From the NCBI GenBank assembly GCA_004138175.2, contig RYFE02000051.1, forward strand, positions 1 to 35,677: a DNA stretch of 35,677 nt, written 5' to 3'. Position 1 is the first letter of the stretch; the number at the start of each line of letters is the position of its first letter. This DNA comes from Chloroflexales bacterium ZM16-3. GTDB lineage: Bacteria; Chloroflexota; Chloroflexia; Chloroflexales; Chloroflexaceae. Positions 16,927 to 25,885 of the stretch are shown piece by piece. Position numbers and translations under genes: made by a program. The notes under the pieces were generated by a model. It saw only the letters and a program-made list of their open reading frames with translations. It was not told the origin of the DNA and did not search any database.

Positions 16927-17684
16927 AGGCAGGCCGCCTTCTCTGCGGCAGCGCAGCGTAGAAGCCTCAGGTTCGCCTCGACATTCGTGATCGCTTGCTG
17001 GAGACGCCCACGCTCACGCTCCACATACGCCTCCCAGGCCGTGCGACCATCATGCGTCTCTCTGGCGCGCCAGCGCTCCCAGAGCGCCAGGCTGCCGGCT
17101 ACTTGGCGCAGGTCTGCGGCGACCTCTCGCTCTAGGGTATTGTGATATTCGCAGAGCAGTTCGCCCCAATCCTGGAGCCGGATGAGGTGGGTGTCATGAC
17201 CCTCGCCGGCGACAGGCTGCTCGAACGCATCCCAGCCCAACAGTGCCAGGGCGGCCCCCAGAGGGCGGGCACCGTCATCAATAATTCCATTGATCTCGGC
17301 CTGCACCTCGGCGTCGAGCTGGGCGAAGAAACCGAAAACGAGCAGCTTCTTCAGCTCTCGGCGCCGTAGTCGATGATCGGCGGGAGGAGTCATCGTACGA
17401 GACTGCGTTGGGTCGCTGACACCCTTGTCCCTGTCTGGACGCAGGCGCGGGGGCGGCGGCAAAGTGCTTTTTGGTTTAGGATGCAGCCGCTTTTCGAGCG
17501 CAGCCTGCTCCTCAATCAAGGCGTCGAGGCGCATCTGGTCGGAGGCTAGCAGATCATCGAGGAAAGCCTGGGCCAGGGGTACAGCACGCAGCTCCTCGCG
17601 CCGGGCCTGCAAGGCACCGATGGTGTGGTAAACCGGGCGCAGGGCCGCGATGGCGGCCTCCAGAGAAGGGAATGGGTCGCTCAT
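16923..17684 (-). CDS. Unrecognised helical protein of the protease operon
   Basis: This 253-residue protein is not recognised. The N-terminal 70 residues look helical and coiled-coil-like (LQARREELRAVPLAQAFLDD, then LIEEQAALEKRL). A Pro-rich linker (PPPPRLRPDRDK) follows, then a mostly helical C-terminal part with many Glu, Arg and Leu (RVEREV-like heptads and LEREVAADLRQVAG). No catalytic motif, signal or membrane segment is visible. Its start overlaps the CHAT protease stop and its stop overlaps the propeller start, both by ATGA. Such placement suggests an adaptor or subunit, with no direct evidence of activity. Confidence 0.75.
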   Translation of the reverse strand: MSDPFPSLEAAIAALRPVYHTIGALQARREELRAVPLAQAFLDDLLASDQMRLDALIEEQAALEKRLHPKPKSTLPPPPRLRPDRDKGVSDPTQSRTMTPPADHRLRRRELKKLLVFGFFAQLDAEVQAEINGIIDDGARPLGAALALLGWDAFEQPVAGEGHDTHLIRLQDWGELLCEYHNTLEREVAADLRQVAGSLALWERWRARETHDGRTAWEAYVERERGRLQQAITNVEANLRLLRCAAAEKAACL

Positions 17685-19087
17685 TGTGTGCTCACGGACT
17701 CGATGGCAGGCGGCTCAACGAAAGTGGTGTTATGGGCGAAGAGTACGTAGGCCAGGCCGAGGGGGTTGTCGTACTTTTCCATGAACCACCGCTTGGTTGC
17801 AAGCAACGTGTCGGAGAGGTAACGTTTCTGCGCCGAGGGCGGCACTGCCCATCCGTCGTTTCGGTCGAAGGTGTCGAAAAGTTGCCGGTAGAAGGTGTTG
17901 GCGAAGGCATAGGCAAAGCCGTCGGGAACCGGGCAGACCGTGGCGATCACCGCCTTGGCGCTGTGATCCTTGATCCAAGCTCGTGGCAGGCCCGGCTCGT
18001 AGGTGCCCGTCGTCCCGCCGCTGCCGCATGCGTTCAGGAAGACCACCGGCCCGACGCCTGGCGTGAGTTTGCGCCGTGAGGCGGCCCCCTCCCGGCGTAA
18101 CGAGGCGACATCGATCGACACATCCACGCCGCCAACGGTCAGCAGGAGCCGCGAGAACGACTCATCAGGACTGGGCTCGCAGTGGCAAGCGAAGTGCATC
18201 AGGTCGTAGAGCGTTGGGTCATCGAAGAGGTCGCTCATGGCCCCGCTGTTCCAGCGCTTGGGGCCGTTTTTGCCCTCTTTGGCATAGAGGGCGTCGAGGA
18301 ATGTCTTCAGCCAGTCGTCGCCGTCGCTTCGCAGTTGTTCAGCCTCATCAGGCCGCTTCTCGTTCTTGAGCCAACTCCAGGTGTAGTGTCGCAGACTCTC
18401 GTCCAGTGTCTTCAGGGTTTTGGGAGTAGCACCGCTGCGTTGGTGAAGCATACGGACTTCATTGCCAGCGAAGGAGAGACCCTCGTTCACCGCTGAGAAG
18501 ATCCTTTCGCCGAGCTGGATCTTCGAGGAAATCTCGCGCCAAAACCATGAGGTGATGGGAAAGCGCAGCCCCCAGAAGGAGTGATGATCGAGAGGTTCCT
18601 TAGCATCGCCATCGTAGCAGATGTCCCAGAGAAACGGCGGACTCTTGAAGTCGAAGAAGGTGAGTGGCTGATCTAGTGTGACTACGCCGTCTGCGCCTGC
18701 GGATCGACGCAGCACCTTGTCGCACAACTCTTTGGGGAGCTGTTTGTGAAGGTTTTCACCCTTCAGCTGCAAGTCGCTGAGCAGGTCACGCATTTTTGCG
18801 TGTCGCTTGGGAAAAGCCGCCTTAGTGAAGTCCAGTGAGCTGAGTAAGGCACTATCGTCAGCGCAGCCCTGCTGCTGCTCTGCGACCAGGTCGCTAATCT
18901 CGCTTAGCTCTTCAACCGCGCTCCAGCTCTCCTTTCGCGTCCGAGCGATGTCCGCCAGATCCCAGTCGCATGGCATAGCATCGCCCGGCAGGTACAGCAG
19001 CCCGTCGCCCCCGAAGCGCAACGTGAGCGGCGTGCGAGCCGGGTCGTGGAGAGGGGCATAGGCGCCGGCACTGTTCTGGTTGCTCAT
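17681..19087 (-). CDS. CHAT-domain caspase-fold protease
   Basis: This 468-residue protein carries a C-terminal CHAT domain (about 285-450). Its catalytic pair is His in LMHFACHC (H302, or H298) and C354 in VVFLNACGSGGTTG, followed by AKAVIATVCPVPDGFAYAFA, the usual strand and helix after the nucleophile. The N-terminal 280 residues are of unknown fold, rich in charged helices. CHAT proteases act as regulated effectors, for example Csx29/TPR-CHAT in CRISPR systems and bacterial gasdermin activation. It overlaps the giant gene upstream (ATGA at 19084-19087) and the 253-residue gene downstream, so its output is coupled to both. Confidence 0.85.
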   Translation of the reverse strand: MSNQNSAGAYAPLHDPARTPLTLRFGGDGLLYLPGDAMPCDWDLADIARTRKESWSAVEELSEISDLVAEQQQGCADDSALLSSLDFTKAAFPKRHAKMRDLLSDLQLKGENLHKQLPKELCDKVLRRSAGADGVVTLDQPLTFFDFKSPPFLWDICYDGDAKEPLDHHSFWGLRFPITSWFWREISSKIQLGERIFSAVNEGLSFAGNEVRMLHQRSGATPKTLKTLDESLRHYTWSWLKNEKRPDEAEQLRSDGDDWLKTFLDALYAKEGKNGPKRWNSGAMSDLFDDPTLYDLMHFACHCEPSPDESFSRLLLTVGGVDVSIDVASLRREGAASRRKLTPGVGPVVFLNACGSGGTTGTYEPGLPRAWIKDHSAKAVIATVCPVPDGFAYAFANTFYRQLFDTFDRNDGWAVPPSAQKRYLSDTLLATKRWFMEKYDNPLGLAYVLFAHNTTFVEPPAIESVSTQ

Positions 19088-22000
19088 GGCTCTAACTCAA
19101 CGGATAGCTCTAAGAGAAGGGAACTCAGCTCTTCGTTTCCTTGGACAAAACGCACGAGCAGCGGGAACTCGCCGAACTCGTCGGGGGCCTGTAACTTGAT
19201 GTCGGCGCTGTAGTCACCGTCGGCTTTGCGATCAAGGGCGTAGACGCTTGTCTCGCCGCCGGTAAGGGGTGCCACTATAACGCACACCTCATCACTGAGA
19301 GCTGCTGGTGTGTGGAGGCGGGCGTTGTAGCCGGCGGGGGCCTCAGTGCGGTAGCTCGCCCGAAAGAGGTAGTGGCGCCTGACGATCAGGGGCGCGTCGT
19401 CTGGGTGATCCAGGATCTCGAAGAGCGTGAAGCCGCGCGTCGCCTCCACCTGATAGGGCTCGCAGCGCGGGTGGCCGAAGGCGGCGTAGGCGAGCCAGTC
19501 GGGTCGGCCGGGAAGGGCCTGCCGCACCCTGCGGCGGGCTGCCCAGACCGCAGGCCCCAGTGGAATGCCGGCCCGCAGCTGCGTGTAGAGACTGCGGACG
19601 AAGCGGCGGTCAGCGTCCGCAGTCGTCGGCCAGCGAGGGCCCACGAAGGCTGCGGCACCGGCCCGTAGGAAGGGCAGGGCCCACTCAGCCTCTAGCCGTG
19701 TATCCGGGTCGTGGGCGCGCATCGTCGCCGTGTCCAACTCGATTAGGCTCAACGAGACCACGGGGCGGCGCATGGTAACATCGAGGCGCCGATCCTCGAC
19801 GAAGGCACCTGCGGACCCGCTGGGGGACAGGGGCTCATCGATGGCGGCCACGCGACTCTCGCCGTCGTAGTCAGCGTAGCGCACTACATGGAGCCCGTAG
19901 CACGGCGAGATGGGGTCGCCCAATGGGGCGTACTGCCCATCGCCGCTCGTGATCACCCACGCTGGCCCGCCCAGCACGCCGCGCCAGCGCTCGGCGTCGC
20001 GATGGTCGGACGCAGCGAGGTCGAGCAGGGCGACCGGGGCCTCGGGGAGCAGGGTGAGACCTTGGCCGCCGGGCCAGTGGCAGACGGCGAAGGACGCGCC
20101 GAGGAAACGCTCCGCGTTCGGGCGCTCCTCATCGTAGAGGGGGTAGAGCAACTCCCAAGGTAGAAGGGCAGCGGGCTTGGCGACCACCAGGAACGTCCAT
20201 CGGACGTGGGACTCGGTGGCCAGGATGGCGATCTGGTAGTAGTGGTCGCGCAGCGCATGGCCTTCGGGCATAAGCCGTTGGAAGAGCAGTGTGCCCACAC
20301 CCTTGAGCGCCACGAGCGTATCGTCGGGGGCGGCGCCAGCGTTGGATGCTGCCTCCAGCGCCAGATCGCGCAAGGCGGCGAGATCGCCACGGTTGAGGGG
20401 CAATGGTTCCAGCGTGTAGGCGCGCAGGCCCAAGGTCGGGCAGCTGATGGCATAGTGCAGGTACTCGTTGGAGCCTCGCCGCTCCAGAGAGACAAACAGC
20501 GTCACCTCTGGCTCTGGATGGGGGATAGGCAAGGCGCCAGACACCTCTGGCATCTGGGGCAGATCCAGCGATGGGTCGGGCACGCTCACCTTAGACGGCA
20601 GCATAAGGCGGGCGGGAGGCAAGCCGGCCTCGCGGTCCCCGGCGTACACCTCGACGATCACGTCCTGGGATCCGAGCTCGGTGGCCCGCAGGACGATGCT
20701 GCGACGGACTTCGGCGCCGCTGCGAAACAGTGGTATGCGCAGGGGGCTCTTCCCCGAGACGTAGAAGCCGGGCGCATCGACATAGACGATCAGGTCCAGG
20801 GCTCTGGTTGGTACGACGATTAGTCCGACTACCGCGCCATCTGTGGCCGCCTCAGTGTCATCTAGTTCCACGGGGCGCGCCATGAGGGTCAACTGCGCCT
20901 CGATGCCCACCTGCGTGGGGGCGGCCGGCTCCCAGGCAAGGCTAAGCCGCCACACCACCGCATCGAGGGTCGCCGTCTCCTCGTTGGAGGCGAGTAGGAG
21001 CTCTGCGAAGCCGCTGATAGCGGCTGGCGAGAGGGCAGGGTCTTCCGGCGAATACAAGTGTCGGCGCAGCGACCAGCCGAGCAACTCAGGGGTGAGCTCC
21101 CGCGCATAGGCTAGCTCGAAGAGATGGCGGCCCGCAATAGCCTCGATCTCCAGATCGCCGTACTGCCCTTCCGCGCCGAAGGCGAACAGCTGCGCATTGT
21201 TCAAGGCGGGATACTCGTCGCGGGGTGAGCTGAACACCTGGGGGAAGATGCTGCCCGCTAGCGGCGCACGGCCGCGCTCGTCATTCCACTTGCCCACATT
21301 AATGTCGCCGAATTGGCCACCGGCCCCGATCAGCAGTAGGGGCCAGGGCCAGGGCTCTTCAGCCATTATGGGCGGCGATTCTGACAGCCCTATACTTAGC
21401 TGTACCTGGCCAATCGGCCATGTCCTTCCCTTGACATCCGAGTCCGGTGTCTCGTCGATGACGATCTCGATCTCGGAGGGTAACCCGTCCACACGGACGC
21501 GGTACAGGTCTGAATGATGCACCTGCTTGATCGTAATATCACCGATCTGGGAGTTAGGGCCGAACCAGAATAGTGGAGGGTTGAGTGGCTTGGGCGTAAG
21601 GATGCGCTGGAGCATGGCCTGCTCATCGGACGTACCGAAGTTATGCACCGCCTCTTCGAAGAGCGAGCGCTCCTGCCGACCAAGCAGATTCGATAAGGTC
21701 AGGATGTTCAGACTAGATGTCAAGGTCGAGGCGGACTGCTCACCGGCGAGCCATTGTGATAGACGGTAAAAATCTAGACTGGCGGTCACTGCGGGCCGTG
21801 GTGGGTAGCTCAGCATAGCTCTGAACGTGGTTGTGTCATCGGCAACAGCCGATTCATCGGCTTCGCCCCACCGCTCGTAGAGGACGGTAAGCAGCCGAGG
21901 GAAGAGTGGGTGGGCCCGCAGCCGCTCGACGATGGGCGCGCCGCCGATGCGCGGATTCAGGGCCTCGGTGAGCAAGACCACCAACTCTTCCCGACCCTCG

Positions 22001-24444
22001 GCCTCTGGCAGCAGCGCAGCGAGAGCGCGCCGAACCTGCGCGACCGGTAGATCGGGCACTAAATCCAAACGCACGATGTAGCCGCTAACAACATTTCTCA
22101 CCGTAATGTCACCTACCCATGAGCCGGCAGGAGTGGCGATGACACGGCTAGCGGGATTAAATACGAAGGCGCCAGCGAGATTCTGGGCCCGCAGGTAGAA
22201 GGTGTAGCCATCGACTTCGAAGATCAACTCAGCACCAGTAGACCGAAGCGTGACAAAGCGCTCATCTTCGCTCAGCAAGCTCCGCACCGCGCCCACCGTC
22301 AGGCCGCGCCAGAGGATGGCAATGAAGAGTTCTGCCACAGCCTCGATATTCACTACGAGCTGATGCTCGCGCACGCTGTTTTCAAGCGAGACAGCGTTTA
22401 CAAGCGATTCGACGATCTGCTCAGCCCGCGGCAGGTCGCGGAACACGCTGGCTGCCCGCAGCCCAGCGGCGGGGAACTCTTCGCGCCCCGAAGCGAGCAA
22501 CACGATCAACTGGCTCTCTTCGACGCCCAAGTGCTTCGCGATCCATGTTCTGCACTCAGAGTTGCGGGTTACTAGCCTTAACAACAGCTCGTACTCATCT
22601 ACACTCTGCGGGGCTAACAACTCGGCGAGCGGCATGATAATATCCGCTCGGCTGGTGCCCTCGGGATCTGATGCAGTGGCCCCCGTCAGGAGCGCTCTCA
22701 TCGTGCGGTCAATTGGCACGCGCCCGAGCTCACCCGCATTGATCAGGTCTGGCACCACAGGTTCGAAGGTGAAGCCCAAGGCATTCAGCATGCGCATCAT
22801 AGCCTCCCCGGCGCTGCCCCGCTCGGGGAACAGCTCGCACAGGGCTGCAGTCCTGCTCCCCTCCACCAGGCCCATGCCCGCCAGCAGCAGCGGCAGGCTG
22901 ACCGCCAGCGTGCCTGTGGCCTGCCGTAGCACCTCCGCCCGGCGCAGACTCTCGCGCAGCACTGGGGTTAGCACATCAACGAGCGTGGGCTGCCATGGGA
23001 GCAACGGATCGTCTTGCTGGGCAGTCGGGCGCTCAGCACCCGTCGGGCCAGCCGGATCCTTGGTGATCAGGCGCACCGCAGGGTCGCCAAAAACTACGTA
23101 CCCGCGCACGGCGCACATCGCCGCCCACAGCCGCGCGAGGCGGGAGGGTTCGAAGAGCTTGCCGAACTTCAGATCTTCCAACTCCTCGCTGACCGCAATG
23201 GCGTGCCGCACATAGCTATTGGCAAAGACATCCTCGACCACGGCGCCCACGGGTTTCCCCCCGCGAAGCAGCGCGAGCGACGCTGCCTCCTGGTCGGGGC
23301 GTAAGTCATTTGCGGCAACCGCGGGGAAGCTAGCTCCAATGCGTCCCACCACCGCCAGCGCGCCACCGCTTTTGAGCGAGAGCATGCGCTGCGCGAGTTG
23401 GCTGATCGTGGGCAGTGCCCCCACGGACAGGTCGTTGAACGCGGCCAAATGCGGCTCCATCTCATCGCCCGCGCTGAACGCGCCCTCCATCCAGATCACG
23501 GAGCCGCTCAGCTTTGCCTTTGGGCCGAGGTCATCGATGGAAAAATAGCCATCTGGCGGGATTGGTTGCTCGAATGCCTTTGAAGAGCCAGTCCATTCTC
23601 CAGTGATGGGCGCGCCGCGAGTCCCCTTGCGACCACTCGCGAAGGAGGAGGCTACCGTTGGGCCGTCGATCAGTAGGAGCGCATCCAGGCCCTGTTCGAT
23701 GATCTCGCGCAGCCTTACTTTCGTCGCGACCCCGCCGACGAACTTCGTGAGTCTCCAGCCTTCTATACCGCCGGGCTGGCTTAGGGCTGCGGTGAGCCAG
23801 TGCTGCTCTCCATCGGACAGGTGTGGGGTGAAGAGGCCAACGCTGCGCTGGCGCAGACCGTTCGCGAGCTCGGCCTGCACCACCGCCTCCGCGTAGCGGC
23901 GGTACTCGTCGATCGTGCTGAACCAGATGCGACCGACGGCGTAGTACAGACCGAGATCACGCTGAAACGCATAGGGGATCTCGGAGGGGGAGCCGATCAG
24001 GAGCAGAAAGTAAGGCACCCCTCGGTCTGGGTCAACTGGGCCGAGAGCCACGCCGTGGCGGGCAAGGAAGGTGTTGTGCCGCTCGCCTATTTGGTAGCGT
24101 AGTTCGTGGTAGCGCATCCGTTGGGCGTTGGCCTGTCGGCGGCGATGGTCGAGAAGCGGCTCGAGGGCGTCACGCAGCGGCTCGTTGATCTCGGCAGGGA
24201 ACACAACCCCCCAGCCGGTCACGGCGAGATCGCTCGAGTCGATGTCGCTTATGAGCCCGAAGTGGGATTCGTTGCGTAGCCGGTGATTCGCCTGCAGCTC
24301 CCTAACGTTGACAAAGAGAGTCGTGCTGCGTAGGCTCTCGGCGAGAGCGAGCGCCGAGATACGCTGCGGCTGGCCATCCTCGCCAACGCTCCCAAGGTCG
24401 AGGGTTTCTTGTTCAAGGATCTGCATAGCGCGGCGTAAAAGCAT
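19084..24444 (-). CDS. Giant protein with degenerate C25-like and CHAT-like protease domains
   Basis: This 1786-residue protein opens the operon. Residues about 60-480 are homologous to the C25-like protease at 9190-10680 (TGWGVVFPA, FLLLIGSPSEIPYAF), but the catalytic positions read D260 (LLIDGPT) and F323 (WMEGAFSAGDE) instead of His and Cys. The middle (about 500-1000) looks helical. Four spaced copies of a G(D/N)I/L motif follow or lie within it: WVGDITV, QIGDITI, QFGDINV and QYGDLEI. Residues about 1380-1650 resemble CHAT (LLPWELLYPLY, FLRAGAAAFVGPRWPTTADA), yet the His-Gly site is D1527-G and SLIEL at about 1566-1570 replaces the Cys motif. A C-terminal beta-rich tail ends it. No active site survives, so scaffold, inhibitor or sensor roles are inferred. 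ATG 24444 has only a weak ribosome site. Confidence 0.75.
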   Translation of the reverse strand: MLLRRAMQILEQETLDLGSVGEDGQPQRISALALAESLRSTTLFVNVRELQANHRLRNESHFGLISDIDSSDLAVTGWGVVFPAEINEPLRDALEPLLDHRRRQANAQRMRYHELRYQIGERHNTFLARHGVALGPVDPDRGVPYFLLLIGSPSEIPYAFQRDLGLYYAVGRIWFSTIDEYRRYAEAVVQAELANGLRQRSVGLFTPHLSDGEQHWLTAALSQPGGIEGWRLTKFVGGVATKVRLREIIEQGLDALLLIDGPTVASSFASGRKGTRGAPITGEWTGSSKAFEQPIPPDGYFSIDDLGPKAKLSGSVIWMEGAFSAGDEMEPHLAAFNDLSVGALPTISQLAQRMLSLKSGGALAVVGRIGASFPAVAANDLRPDQEAASLALLRGGKPVGAVVEDVFANSYVRHAIAVSEELEDLKFGKLFEPSRLARLWAAMCAVRGYVVFGDPAVRLITKDPAGPTGAERPTAQQDDPLLPWQPTLVDVLTPVLRESLRRAEVLRQATGTLAVSLPLLLAGMGLVEGSRTAALCELFPERGSAGEAMMRMLNALGFTFEPVVPDLINAGELGRVPIDRTMRALLTGATASDPEGTSRADIIMPLAELLAPQSVDEYELLLRLVTRNSECRTWIAKHLGVEESQLIVLLASGREEFPAAGLRAASVFRDLPRAEQIVESLVNAVSLENSVREHQLVVNIEAVAELFIAILWRGLTVGAVRSLLSEDERFVTLRSTGAELIFEVDGYTFYLRAQNLAGAFVFNPASRVIATPAGSWVGDITVRNVVSGYIVRLDLVPDLPVAQVRRALAALLPEAEGREELVVLLTEALNPRIGGAPIVERLRAHPLFPRLLTVLYERWGEADESAVADDTTTFRAMLSYPPRPAVTASLDFYRLSQWLAGEQSASTLTSSLNILTLSNLLGRQERSLFEEAVHNFGTSDEQAMLQRILTPKPLNPPLFWFGPNSQIGDITIKQVHHSDLYRVRVDGLPSEIEIVIDETPDSDVKGRTWPIGQVQLSIGLSESPPIMAEEPWPWPLLLIGAGGQFGDINVGKWNDERGRAPLAGSIFPQVFSSPRDEYPALNNAQLFAFGAEGQYGDLEIEAIAGRHLFELAYARELTPELLGWSLRRHLYSPEDPALSPAAISGFAELLLASNEETATLDAVVWRLSLAWEPAAPTQVGIEAQLTLMARPVELDDTEAATDGAVVGLIVVPTRALDLIVYVDAPGFYVSGKSPLRIPLFRSGAEVRRSIVLRATELGSQDVIVEVYAGDREAGLPPARLMLPSKVSVPDPSLDLPQMPEVSGALPIPHPEPEVTLFVSLERRGSNEYLHYAISCPTLGLRAYTLEPLPLNRGDLAALRDLALEAASNAGAAPDDTLVALKGVGTLLFQRLMPEGHALRDHYYQIAILATESHVRWTFLVVAKPAALLPWELLYPLYDEERPNAERFLGASFAVCHWPGGQGLTLLPEAPVALLDLAASDHRDAERWRGVLGGPAWVITSGDGQYAPLGDPISPCYGLHVVRYADYDGESRVAAIDEPLSPSGSAGAFVEDRRLDVTMRRPVVSLSLIELDTATMRAHDPDTRLEAEWALPFLRAGAAAFVGPRWPTTADADRRFVRSLYTQLRAGIPLGPAVWAARRRVRQALPGRPDWLAYAAFGHPRCEPYQVEATRGFTLFEILDHPDDAPLIVRRHYLFRASYRTEAPAGYNARLHTPAALSDEVCVIVAPLTGGETSVYALDRKADGDYSADIKLQAPDEFGEFPLLVRFVQGNEELSSLLLELSVELEP

Positions 24445-24790
24445 GCACAGATTGGTTGCTTTGTCCTCTCAAGTCTACCACGCAACAGCCGACTTCGCTA
24501 GACAAACCACTATGGATGGGAATCTAGATGGGTGGCAGTCTGCCGAACATAGCACTCCGCATGACTTCATCGATAATATTACCCGTGTGTAAAGCTTTTC
24601 TTAGCAGAGTGACTCGTATGGGCTGTTATGTATAACGATCTCGCCGGGAAGTTGCACCACACCATCCACGCTATCATTACGTCAAGCTACTCCATATGTG
24701 CAACATCTATGGCCCTATGTTGCACATAGCCATAGGCTCGACATAACTGATGCGGTGATGCTGTGGTACGACTCCCCACCCTACAATGAT
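24445..24790. other. Intergenic region between parB2 and the protease operon
   Basis: This region of 346 bases holds direct-repeat copy 2 and the presumed promoter of the protease operon. I see no convincing -35/-10 pair on the minus strand. No gene is supported. Confidence 0.55.
24558..24728 (+). repeat. Direct repeat copy 2, downstream of parB2
   Basis: This is the partner of 2531-2702, in the same orientation. Its palindrome is stronger: ATGTGCAACAT (24696-24706) pairs perfectly with ATGTTGCACAT (24717-24727) across a 10-base spacer. It sits 63 bases past the parB2 stop and also upstream of the giant gene, so it could affect that promoter. Confidence 0.75.
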
Positions 24791-25885
24791 TTAAGAAATA
24801 TCAAAGCTACCAGTTGCTGCTTCAATCGCCTCTATCAGCGCAACGATATCGCGGTGCAGCGCGGCGCGCTCCTCGTCACTTAGCTCAGCCATGCGTGGGT
24901 GAAGGCGCTTGAGATCTTTGGCCGTGCGGGCGAGCTTGTCGCGCAGCGGCGGTAGCCACTGTGGCGCGCGGGCCGAAGGTGTGGCCTCGGCCCGCCGCAC
25001 TCCTGCCAGCAGGCGCCCAATGGTCGTGAGATCAACACTCGCAGCCACACGATCACCGCTGGAGGCAAGGGCAATGGATCGCTCGCGGATCTGTCCTAGC
25101 ACTGTGTCAACCTGATCGGGGCGCAGCTCCCCAGCCCGCACCGCCCGGTGTAGCGGCTCGATTTGGTTTTCACGCAGGCGTAACTGCGCGATAGCCTGCT
25201 GCTGCGCATTTGTGAAGGCGAGCAGCCGGGTAAGCTCATGTCGCCGCGTGCTGCTGAGGCGGAAGCGACGCTCTACCTCCTCCCAGGGCGCGTCGCCGAG
25301 GGCATCTTTCATCTGGAGCAGCGCCCAGGCCCGCTCCATGTCGGTGAAGTCAGCCCGATCTTCGTTCTCGGCGTACTGCACCTGGACGCGCTCGGCTGGC
25401 GAGGGTGGGTCAACAACAATGGCGTCAAGCGCTACGATACCAGCTGTAGTCGCGGCGAGCCAGCGCCGGTGGCCGATGAGAATCAGGTAGCTCGCCGCAG
25501 TGTAGCGCTCGCTCGCCCCTGGGTACACGATGATCGGCTGGATCTGCCGCTCTTGGAGCGAGGCCCCCAAGTCACGCAGTTCGCCCATCAGCGCTGTGTG
25601 CGCGAGAGGAACTTCGCCCTCGCGGAGCAACTCCTCGGGAAGAGGGAGCAGGCGCGGCTGACGGAACGCAGGGCGCAGATCTGGGGCGATGAGCTTGACG
25701 CTGATCTGCTGCACGGCCCGCCCGGCGGTCACCGTATCCAGCGCCATGATCCCAAAGTGACTCGTGATCGCGCCCTGGCTGGCGGCTGTCTCTTCCGCCT
25801 CAGGGGTGGCAGCGAGATCGGGGCGGCGCAGGGCCGCCGCGTTCTCACGGATCGTCTTCAGGCGGTCGTCATTCTTGGATGCCAT
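24791..25885 (-). CDS. parB: ParB-family partition protein, module 2
   Basis: This 364-residue ParB-like protein has the box I variant IGHRRWLAA at residues 137-145 and YAENEDRADFTDMERAWAL at 171-189, the equivalent of the usual ENxQR region. An HTH region follows at about 190-225, and a helical C-terminus (DLKRLHPRMAELSDEERAAL) probably dimerises. It would load on a centromere and stimulate ParA. ATG 25885 overlaps the parA2 stop (TGATG). It is longer and much diverged from ParB of module 1, so the two probably recognise different sites or are kept apart functionally. The direct-repeat element with the strong palindrome lies just downstream. Confidence 0.85.
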   Translation of the reverse strand: MASKNDDRLKTIRENAAALRRPDLAATPEAEETAASQGAITSHFGIMALDTVTAGRAVQQISVKLIAPDLRPAFRQPRLLPLPEELLREGEVPLAHTALMGELRDLGASLQERQIQPIIVYPGASERYTAASYLILIGHRRWLAATTAGIVALDAIVVDPPSPAERVQVQYAENEDRADFTDMERAWALLQMKDALGDAPWEEVERRFRLSSTRRHELTRLLAFTNAQQQAIAQLRLRENQIEPLHRAVRAGELRPDQVDTVLGQIRERSIALASSGDRVAASVDLTTIGRLLAGVRRAEATPSARAPQWLPPLRDKLARTAKDLKRLHPRMAELSDEERAALHRDIVALIEAIEAATGSFDIS

